A stretch of DNA of 64,000 nt, taken from positions 80,868 to 144,867 of the forward strand of contig NZ_LDTF01000009.1 of assembly GCF_001477495.1 (NCBI RefSeq), in the 5' to 3' direction. This DNA is from Sphingomonas yabuuchiae. Lineage in GTDB: Bacteria > Pseudomonadota > Alphaproteobacteria > Sphingomonadales > Sphingomonadaceae. The notes beneath the pieces are model-generated. The model was given only the letters and a program-made list of their open reading frames with translations, made no database searches and was not told where the DNA came from. Positions within the stretch are counted from its first letter, which is position 1. Each line of letters starts with the position of its first letter. Of the stretch, positions 56,710 through 64,000 are shown piece after piece. The translations under genes and the position numbers were made by a program.

Positions 56710-56811
56710 CCCCTCCCGCAGGCGGGAGGGGTTTGGGGAGGCCGGGTGCCTCGTAGAGACGGTTGCTTGCGGCGTTCCCTCCCCCATCCCCTCCCGTAAA
56801 CGGGAGGGGCG
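56710..56811. repeat. palindromic intergenic repeat, family C
   Basis: CCCCTCCCGCAGGCGGGAGGGG (left hairpin) and CCCTCCCCCATCCCCTCCCG...CGGGAGGGGC (right) resemble the copy at 52603, with less perfect outer pairing. Confidence 0.75.
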
Positions 56812-56835
56812 TGATGCGCAGACACGGCAGGGCTT

Positions 56836-56918
56836 GGCCTTCGACTTCGCTCAGGCTGAACGGAGCGAGGGAGCAGGTCTTTTATAACAGCCGTTCAGCC
56901 TGAGCGAAGTCGAAGGCC
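56836..56918. repeat. palindromic intergenic repeat, family A
   Basis: GGCCTTCGACTTCGCTCAGG (left) mirrors CCTGAGCGAAGTCGAAGGCC (right), here with the arms in reverse order compared with the other copies. It lies next to the family C repeat, before the kinase operon stop. Confidence 0.8.
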
Positions 56919-56942
56919 ACGGACCGCCAACAGCCGCAAAGC

Positions 56943-57977
56943 CTAAGCGGGCACCCGCAACACCGCCCGGACCCCGCGATGCGCCGGGTCATATTCCACC
57001 GCCGTCTGCAGGCTCTGCGACATCACCCGGATCAGCTTCGCGCCCAGTCCCGTGCCTTGCGGCTTCTGGTCCGCCGCCATGCCGCATCCGTCGTCCTCGA
57101 CGGTCAGCACACAATGCCCATCGGCTTCGCGCACGAAAATCCGCACTTCGCCGCCGCCATCGGGATAGGCATATTTGCAGGCATTGGTGACGAGTTCGGT
57201 GATGATCACCCCGATCGACACCGCGCGGTCGGTCTTCACCCGGATCGGTTCGGCTGTCAGGGTCAGCGTGCGGGGCAGGGCATCGCTCGACCAGCTTTCG
57301 CCCAGTTCCTCGATCAGCGCGCCCAGATAGTCGCGCAGGTCGACCTGTTCCACGTCATTGGCGGTATAGAGCCGCCGGTGCACCTGCGCGATCGCGCGGA
57401 TGCGGCGCTGGGTGTCCTCCAGCATCTCGCGGGCGCGCTCGTCGGCCAGCACGCCCTTCTGCAACCCGATCATCGCCGAGACGAGTTGCAGCGAGTTGGC
57501 GACGCGGTGGTTCACCTCGCTGAGCATCGCCTCCAGCCGGGCATTGGTGACGCGCAGCTCGGCTTCGGCGGCGGCCTTGGCGCGCTCCAGCCGGGCGCGA
57601 TCGAGCACCTGGGCAAAGCTGGCGGAGAGCAGGTCGAAGAAATCCTCGCCGACCGTCTTCACCACATAATCCGCCGCGCCGGCCTTCAGCGCGGCGACGG
57701 CGATGCGCCCCTCATCCGATCCGGTGACATAGACGACGGGCGGAGGGTCGGACAGCGCGGTGATCGCGGCCAGCGTCTCCAGACCGTCCATGCCGGGCAT
57801 ATAATGATCGACCGCGACCAGATCGAAGCCGCCCCCTGCGGCCATGGCGACACCCTCCGCCCCCGAAGCGGCGGACGCCACGTCATAGCCATGCCGCCCC
57901 AGCGCGCGCGACACCAGCCGCCGCAGCGCGTCGTCATCGTCGATATAGAGGATGCGGGGGGCCGCGCCGGTCGTCAT
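56943..57977 (-). CDS. hybrid response regulator-histidine kinase (HisKA_2/HWE-like)
   Basis: 344 residues. The N-terminal receiver domain (residues 1-120) has the acidic triplet YIDDDDA, phospho-acceptor Asp in VAVDHYMPGMDG and Lys in DYVVKT. A coiled linker leads to a HisKA_2 domain with EVNHRVANSLQLVSAMIGLQ (phospho-His) and an HATPase (ITELVTNACKYAYP, VEDDGCGM, TGLGAKLI). Such soluble hybrids relay signals to general-stress or light pathways. It is the last gene of a three-gene operon, 10 bases after the receiver gene. Confidence 0.9.
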   Translation of the reverse strand: MTTGAAPRILYIDDDDALRRLVSRALGRHGYDVASAASGAEGVAMAAGGGFDLVAVDHYMPGMDGLETLAAITALSDPPPVVYVTGSDEGRIAVAALKAGAADYVVKTVGEDFFDLLSASFAQVLDRARLERAKAAAEAELRVTNARLEAMLSEVNHRVANSLQLVSAMIGLQKGVLADERAREMLEDTQRRIRAIAQVHRRLYTANDVEQVDLRDYLGALIEELGESWSSDALPRTLTLTAEPIRVKTDRAVSIGVIITELVTNACKYAYPDGGGEVRIFVREADGHCVLTVEDDGCGMAADQKPQGTGLGAKLIRVMSQSLQTAVEYDPAHRGVRAVLRVPA

Positions 57978-57987
57978 GACGGGGCGG

Positions 57988-58431
57988 TCAGCCCTCCACC
58001 TCGGGCACCTGGATCACCGACAGGAACAGGCCCAGCTGGCGGATCGCCTGGGCAAAATTCTCATAGTTCACCGGCTTGGTGATATAGACGTTGCAGCCCA
58101 GATCGTAGCAGCGCTGGATCTCGACCTTATCGTCGGTGGTGGTCAGCACGACGACGGGCGCGCGGCGCAGCGGGCTGTTCTCGTCCTTGATCCGCGCCAG
58201 GATGTCGGTGCCGCTCATGTCGGGCAGGTTCAGGTCGAGCAGGACCATCGCCGGGCCGCTCTTGGCCGGGCCATCGGGCGCGTGGAACAGATATTCCAGT
58301 GCGGTGGTGCCGTCGGTGAAGTGCCGGATGTCGTTCAGGATACCGGCGCGCCGGATATTCTTCTCGATCAGGCGGGCATGGCCCTCGTCATCCTCGATCA
58401 TGACGATGCCCACGGAGCGATGGTCGTTCAT
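57988..58431 (-). CDS. single-domain response regulator (CheY/Rcp1-like)
   Basis: 147 residues forming one receiver domain: acidic pocket MIEDDEGHARLI, phospho-acceptor Asp in VLLDLNLPDMSG, Thr in VVLTTTDDKVE and Lys in YITKPVNYENF. The longer loop near residues 50-60 is typical of Rcp1-type regulators that pair with sensor kinases such as phytochromes. It has no output domain. It directly abuts the kinase gene (0-base gap), so it is its likely partner. Confidence 0.92.
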   Translation of the reverse strand: MNDHRSVGIVMIEDDEGHARLIEKNIRRAGILNDIRHFTDGTTALEYLFHAPDGPAKSGPAMVLLDLNLPDMSGTDILARIKDENSPLRRAPVVVLTTTDDKVEIQRCYDLGCNVYITKPVNYENFAQAIRQLGLFLSVIQVPEVEG

Positions 58432-59946
58432 TCAGGCACTTTCCTGGGGGGGAGGGGCGATGGACAGGGTGGAGGGTATCGACACGAAGAAGGTCGCGCC
58501 TTCACCCAGTTGGGATTCGACGGAAATCGTACCGCCCAGGCGATAGGCGAGCGCGCGGACATGGGCCAGCCCGATGCCTTCGCCGGGCTGGTCCTGCTGG
58601 CCCGAACGGCGGAAGAGGTCGAAGATGCGCTGATGGTCGCGCGGGTCGATGCCCCGGCCATTGTCGCGCACCGCCACGATCACCCGGCCCGGCGTCTCCT
58701 GCGCGGAGACATGCACCTCGGCGGGGCGCGACGGGTGGCGGTATTTGGTCGCATTCTCGATCAGGTTGGACAGGATCTGTTCCAGCGCGATGCGGTCGCT
58801 GACCACCACCGGCATCGGTCGCTCGATCGTCACGGTGACGCCGCGATCGTCGATGACGTGGCGGATCGAATCGGTGATCTGCTCGACCAGCTGATCGAGC
58901 GCGATCATCTCGGGCGCGAGCACCCGGCGCCCTTCGCGGCTGAGCTTGAGGATGGCGTTGATCAGCCGGTCCATCTTGGCGGTCGAGGTGCGGATGAAGC
59001 CGATCGCCTCGGGCAGGTCCTCGCGCGCGGCCAGCCGCGCTTCCTCGGTCACGATCTGCGGCGCTTCGGCCTCGGCGCGATCGATCAATTCCGCCAAGGG
59101 CTGGGTCGCGGCCGACAGCTCGGCGGTGAAACCCATGACGTTGACCAGCGGCGAGCGCAGATCGTGGCTGACGATATAGGCGAAGCGCTGAATCTCTTCG
59201 TTCGCCAGCGCCAGGTCGGCAGTCCGCTCCTTGACCTGATCCTCCAGCGTGGCGTTGAGCACGGCGAGCGCGCTGCGCGAACGGTGGAGATCGCGGGTGT
59301 AGCGGCGGATGGTCAGGAAGGTGACGACCGCGACCGCCAGGAACAGCAAGGCGGCGATGGCCATGACGGTGGAGAAGGTCTGGCGGCTGGCAAGCTGTTC
59401 GGCGTCGCGAAGGGCGAGCAGGCGGCGTTCCTCGCGCGCCATGGCGTCGAACACACGGCGCAGCTTCTGCATCCGCTGCAAACCGCTATCCGCGCGGAAC
59501 TGGCGCAGCGCATCGGCACCCCGGCCTTGCTGGACCAGCGCATTGGTCTGGCGCTGTGCGGCGTCGAGTTCGGCCAGGCGCTGCGTGACCATCGCCATCG
59601 GCGCATTCTGGCGCGGATTGTCGGCGGTCAGGCGGCGGAGTTCGGCGACCTGTGGGGCAAGCTCGGCATGGGCGCGCTCGAAACTGTTCAGAAAGGCCGG
59701 GGTGCCTGCCAGCATGTACCCGCGCCGGGCGGTCTCCTGCTGCTCGGCCAGACGGCGTACCTCAATCAGGACGCTTTCGACGCGATAGGTGTGGATGACC
59801 CAGTCGCTGTGCCGGTTCGTCTGGCGCACGACATACCCCGCCGCACCCGCCGCGACGAGCAGCGCCAGAAAGCCGATCGCCATGGCGGCGACCAGGATGC
59901 GGCCGATGGGATTCTCGGCCGGTGCGAGCGTGGGAGACCCCTGCAT
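58432..59946 (-). CDS. CHASE3-domain sensor histidine kinase
   Basis: 504 residues in the inner membrane: helix at about 16-38, a periplasmic CHASE3-type sensor (about 40-185), a second helix at about 190-212, a coiled coil, HisKA with the phospho-His in FAYIVSHDLRSPLVNVMGF (about residue 262), and an HATPase with LSNLIENATKY, VRDNGRGIDP and GEGIGLAHVRAL. It heads the three-gene operon. The sensed signal is unknown; CHASE3 kinases often respond to small molecules or stress. Confidence 0.92.
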   Translation of the reverse strand: MQGSPTLAPAENPIGRILVAAMAIGFLALLVAAGAAGYVVRQTNRHSDWVIHTYRVESVLIEVRRLAEQQETARRGYMLAGTPAFLNSFERAHAELAPQVAELRRLTADNPRQNAPMAMVTQRLAELDAAQRQTNALVQQGRGADALRQFRADSGLQRMQKLRRVFDAMAREERRLLALRDAEQLASRQTFSTVMAIAALLFLAVAVVTFLTIRRYTRDLHRSRSALAVLNATLEDQVKERTADLALANEEIQRFAYIVSHDLRSPLVNVMGFTAELSAATQPLAELIDRAEAEAPQIVTEEARLAAREDLPEAIGFIRTSTAKMDRLINAILKLSREGRRVLAPEMIALDQLVEQITDSIRHVIDDRGVTVTIERPMPVVVSDRIALEQILSNLIENATKYRHPSRPAEVHVSAQETPGRVIVAVRDNGRGIDPRDHQRIFDLFRRSGQQDQPGEGIGLAHVRALAYRLGGTISVESQLGEGATFFVSIPSTLSIAPPPQESA

Positions 59947-60012
59947 GGCGCCATGCCTTATCGAAGGAAAAGCAGCGACGCCAGAGCCGTTACGTCGGCA
60001 TTACGATCACAA

Positions 60013-60774
60013 TTACAGCAACAATTCCTGAGGGCTGGGTCGCCCGACATGGCCGCCGCCGCGCCGCCGCGCCATCTCGGTCTCGGCGGTGAAGCGGACA
60101 TCGGGGTCGCGGTCGGACAGGAAGCCGATCAGCGAGTCCTCGTCGATCTCGCGCCAGTCCTTGCCGCGATCGGGGCCGTAGCGGACGCGCGGCAACAGGC
60201 CCGGACTGCGCGACCATTCCAGCAGCTGCGCCAGGCTCGCCTCGTTCAGCTGATCGCGCAGGTGATGCGCGGTGACATAGGCGTCGGGAAAGGCGCGGTG
60301 GATGGGCAGGCCGCGCTCGTGCACCAGCCCCTGCGGCTTGCGCCAATAGCGCAGTACCTGGTTGGAGAAGCTGGGGCTGTCGGGCCACAGGCGCAGCGCG
60401 CATTTCCAGGTGCAGATCCAGTCGGCCGACTGGGTCATGGCCGGGGTGCAATATTGCTGCTCGAAATCAGCGCGATGCGCCGCAAGCGCGAGGCGGCGCG
60501 GCCAGGGATCGAGCACGCGGCGCGCGACGTCATGCCACCAGGGGGCATCGGCGACCTGTTCGTCCAGAATATGGTGGATGGCCTGGGTGATCGGCGGGAT
60601 CGGGCGGCCTGGATTGACCAGGATACTACCGCCTTCGCCCTCCAGCTCCCAGCGGCCATCCTTGCCCAGCGCCACGTCCTGCCAGCCGATCTCGCACACG
60701 CCGTGGGTCGGAGGAGCCTGTCCGGTGGTCTCCAGGTCGATGACGCGGATGATCTGGGGCTGGGGACGCTGCAT
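60013..60774 (-). CDS. DnaQ-like DEDD 3'-5' exonuclease family protein
   Basis: 253 residues. The N-terminal IRVIDLETTGQAPP holds the first two acidic residues (Asp-x-Glu) of exonuclease motif I; AAHRADFEQQY supplies motif II; HRAFPDAYVTAHHL has the His/Asp of motif III. The 70 residues after the exonuclease core are family-specific. It probably degrades single-stranded DNA or RNA ends; whether it is part of a polymerase is unclear. It stands alone, 66 bases downstream of the kinase operon's start on the other side. Confidence 0.83.
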   Translation of the reverse strand: MQRPQPQIIRVIDLETTGQAPPTHGVCEIGWQDVALGKDGRWELEGEGGSILVNPGRPIPPITQAIHHILDEQVADAPWWHDVARRVLDPWPRRLALAAHRADFEQQYCTPAMTQSADWICTWKCALRLWPDSPSFSNQVLRYWRKPQGLVHERGLPIHRAFPDAYVTAHHLRDQLNEASLAQLLEWSRSPGLLPRVRYGPDRGKDWREIDEDSLIGFLSDRDPDVRFTAETEMARRRGGGHVGRPSPQELLL

Positions 60775-60813
60775 CGGCCCTATGTGGGCGTTCGAGCCCC
60801 GAAAAGCGAGGGC

Positions 60814-61869
60814 TTATCCGATCAGCGCACGGTCGCGCAGGCCCCGCCAGACATGCAGCGCCTGTACGGTTTCCGCCACGTCGTGCACGCGGATCAGCTG
60901 CACGCCCGCCTCCGCCCCCTTGATCGCCAGCGCCAGCGATCCGCCGAGCCGCGCATCGACCGGGGCCTCGTTCGACAGCGCGCCGATCATCCGCTTACGG
61001 CTGGCCCCCAGCATGATCGGGCAGCCCAGCCCGTGGAAAATGGCCAAGCCGTTGATGAGCGCCAGATTGTCGGCCAGCGACTTGCCGAAGCCGATGCCGG
61101 GATCGACCATGATCCGCGACCGGGGAACCCCGGCCGCCGCCACCGCCGCGACCCGCGCCTCTAGCCAGTCGAACACGTCGGTCAGCACGTCGCCATAGCC
61201 GACGCGGCCATGCCCGCCCTTGTCGGGGTCGGGGGAGTGCATCAGGATGACCGGGCAGCCCGCCTTGGCCACCACCTCCAGCGCGCGGTCGTCCCACAGC
61301 AGGGCGGCGACATCGTTGACGATCCCGGCGCCTGCCGCCAGCGCCGCTTCCATCACGGCGGCCTTGCGCGTGTCGATCGAGACCAGCGCGCCGCCCCTGG
61401 CCAGCCGTTCGACGACGGGGGCGGTGCGGGCGATCTCGTCGCCTTCCCAGACGGTCGCGGCACCGGGGCGGGTGGACTCGCCGCCCAGGTCGATGACCGC
61501 CGCGCCCATCGCCGCCATCGCCATGCCGCTATCCGCCGCTGCGGCGGGGTCGCCGATATGCTTGCCGCCATCGGAGAAGCTGTCGGGGGTGACGTTCAGG
61601 ATCGCCGCGACCTGTGGCTGGTCGAAGCGAAGCGTGCGCTGGCCCATGACCCAGGGTGCGCGGGGCGCGATGAACGCCGCGTGCAGCGCCTGGGCGCGGG
61701 GGGAGCCACCCAGTTCTTCGGCGAACCGCGCGACCGGGACGATGCGGCGGCTTGCGCCGTCGCGGACTTCATAGGCGGCGAACCACTGCATCCCGCCCGC
61801 CAGGCGCAGGGCGCTGCCGTCTTCCAGCCCGATGGGGGTGTCGACGAATTGGACGGGGCGCAGGTGCAT
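60814..61869 (-). CDS. folP: dihydropteroate synthase
   Basis: A 351-residue enzyme of folate synthesis that joins p-aminobenzoate to the pterin. The core motifs are AAILNVTPDSFSDGGKH, VIDLGGESTRPGA, VSIDTRKAAVMEAAL, ILMHS and GASRKRMIGAL. The enzyme has an N-terminal extension of about 100 residues before the conserved core, longer than E. coli FolP (282). ATG 61869 is taken as start. It is about 39 bases upstream of the exonuclease gene on the same strand. Confidence 0.94.
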   Translation of the reverse strand: MHLRPVQFVDTPIGLEDGSALRLAGGMQWFAAYEVRDGASRRIVPVARFAEELGGSPRAQALHAAFIAPRAPWVMGQRTLRFDQPQVAAILNVTPDSFSDGGKHIGDPAAAADSGMAMAAMGAAVIDLGGESTRPGAATVWEGDEIARTAPVVERLARGGALVSIDTRKAAVMEAALAAGAGIVNDVAALLWDDRALEVVAKAGCPVILMHSPDPDKGGHGRVGYGDVLTDVFDWLEARVAAVAAAGVPRSRIMVDPGIGFGKSLADNLALINGLAIFHGLGCPIMLGASRKRMIGALSNEAPVDARLGGSLALAIKGAEAGVQLIRVHDVAETVQALHVWRGLRDRALIG

Positions 61870-61884
61870 GGTCTGGTTCCTAAA

Positions 61885-62015
61885 ATCCTTCCCGGCACGG
61901 GGAGGTGGCAGGGCGCCAGCCCTGACGGAGGGGGGCTTCCACAAAGGGCGTCCCGTGCGGCGATCCCCCTCCACCACCACTTCGCGGCGGTCCCCCTCCC
62001 CGTGCCGGGGAGGAT
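61885..62015. repeat. palindromic intergenic repeat, family B, inverted orientation
   Basis: Arms ATCCTTCCCGGCACGGGGAG and CTCCCCGTGCCGGGGAGGAT, partly quoted, with the GGTGGCAGGG block first, as in the copy at 47650. It separates folP from ccrM. Confidence 0.85.
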
Positions 62016-62018
62016 CGG

Positions 62019-63343
<1,325 letters not shown>

Positions 63344-63383
63344 AATCAGTCGCTAAATCCTCCCCATCAAAGATCGCGAGGAA

Positions 63384-63980
63384 CTACAGGTCGAGATAAC
63401 ATTGCGCCACGGGCGCGAAGCTGCGCCGGTGGAGCGGCGTTGGCCCATGTTCGCGCAAGGCGGCCAGATGCGTGGCCGAGCCATAGCCCTTGTTGCTGTG
63501 CCAGCCATAAGCGGGCCACTCCGCCGCCGCCGCGATCATCATCTCGTCGCGGACATGCTTGGCGACGATCGACGCGGCGCCGATCGCCAGCGACTTGGCA
63601 TCGCCTCCGACGATTGGCGTGGCGGTATAATTCCATTTGGGCAGCCTGTTGCCGTCGACCAGCACATGGGCGGGATGGCATCCCAGCGCCTCGACCACCG
63701 CGTCGACCGCCAGCGTCATCGCCTTCATCGTCGCCCAATAGATGTTGAGCCGATCGATCTCCTCGGGATGGACGATCCCGACCCCGACGACCGCACAGGC
63801 ACGGATCTCGGCACACAGGCGCGCGCGGGTCTTTTCGGTCAGCTTCTTGGAATCGTTGATGCCGGGGGGGCAGTCTTGTTCGGGAAGGATGACGGCGGCG
63901 GCAACCACCGGTCCCGCCAGCGGCCCGCGCCCCGCCTCGTCCACACCGCACAGGGGGGCGGGAAAACTGTGATCGACCAT
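63384..63980 (-). CDS. rnhB: ribonuclease HII
   Basis: A 198-residue enzyme that cuts RNA in RNA:DNA hybrids. The acidic metal ligands are Asp14 and Glu15 in GVDEAGRGPLAGP, with further Asp in VLVDGN and in KSLAIGAASIVAKHVRDEMM. Length matches E. coli RnhB (198). The start is ATG 63980. rnhB beside ccrM is a common alphaproteobacterial arrangement. It is 225 bases upstream of the ccrM start on the same strand, with the GANTC cluster between. Confidence 0.95.
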   Translation of the reverse strand: MVDHSFPAPLCGVDEAGRGPLAGPVVAAAVILPEQDCPPGINDSKKLTEKTRARLCAEIRACAVVGVGIVHPEEIDRLNIYWATMKAMTLAVDAVVEALGCHPAHVLVDGNRLPKWNYTATPIVGGDAKSLAIGAASIVAKHVRDEMMIAAAAEWPAYGWHSNKGYGSATHLAALREHGPTPLHRRSFAPVAQCYLDL

Positions 63981-64000
63981 GCGGGCGCTCTATCGCGGGG

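Noticed and set aside
57952..61164. A 1,070-codon forward open frame over the kinase operon, exonuclease and folP
   Set aside because: It covers four well-supported reverse genes on the opposite strand; long antisense frames are expected at this GC content, and no family motif is present.

Overview
The window looks like an ordinary chromosomal stretch of a GC-rich (mid-60s %, judged by eye) alphaproteobacterium of the Sphingomonadaceae, most likely Sphingomonas or a close relative. The support is a CcrM-type GANTC methyltransferase next to rnhB, carotenoid genes (crtB, crtI, crtY), an Atm1-type exporter like that of Novosphingobium, HWE/HisKA_2-type signalling proteins, a MipA/OmpV porin, ergothioneine genes, and many copies of the palindromic intergenic repeats common in sphingomonads. 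I see no rRNA, tRNA, CRISPR array, insertion sequence or prophage. Genus-level placement is inference.

Layout. 1-9.5 kb: the tail of a GH43-type glycosidase, then a tight forward run (oligopeptidase B, DedA protein, thioesterase, ogt, PaiB-like protein), an exported chorismate mutase, and on the reverse strand ppc followed by an OsmC protein. 9.5-17 kb: EF-hand lipoprotein, HNH nuclease, GluQRS, a HIG1-like protein, a PduO-type adenosyltransferase, the egtB-egtD pair and two tandem exported ferritin-like proteins. 17-31 kb: a TPP riboswitch and thiC, a small lower-GC island with a UGA-interrupted frame and an orphan Phd-type antitoxin, ung, small lipoproteins, MipA, a sterol desaturase overlapping a DUF2141 gene, recQ, a CsbD-like stress protein, an esterase, and a LOG-family gene overlapping crtB. 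31-43.5 kb: the Atm1 exporter, a retropepsin-like protein, an alpha/beta hydrolase, and the reverse operon (YncE-like propeller)-crtY-crtI; then a rhodanese-like phosphatase-fold protein, a TauE/SafE permease, and two paralogous helical proteins flanking a DUF3617 lipoprotein. 43.5-49.6 kb: a flavin reductase divergent from a cytochrome b561/molybdopterin oxidoreductase pair, cfa, rlmN, a histidine phosphatase and an outer-membrane beta-barrel. 49.8-56.7 kb: dnaN, a PemK/MazF-like protein, recF, gyrB, and a methyltransferase with a signal peptide. 56.9-64 kb: a three-gene sensor kinase/response regulator operon, a DEDD exonuclease, folP, ccrM and rnhB.

How genes work together. crtB, crtI and crtY make the phytoene-to-beta-carotene backbone. 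egtB and egtD make ergothioneine. The cytochrome b561 and oxidoreductase form a probable periplasmic redox pair. The CHASE3 kinase, single-domain receiver and receiver-kinase hybrid form a likely phosphorelay. dnaN, recF and gyrB are a remnant of the classical replication-gene neighbourhood without dnaA.

I found no convincing large undescribed system. The signals most worth a second look are the dense cluster of GANTC sites plus a perfect DnaA box in front of ccrM, the in-frame UGA splitting a lower-GC gene at 19.4-20.0 kb, the exported methyltransferase, the tandem ferritin-like pair, and the high density of several families of palindromic intergenic repeats.
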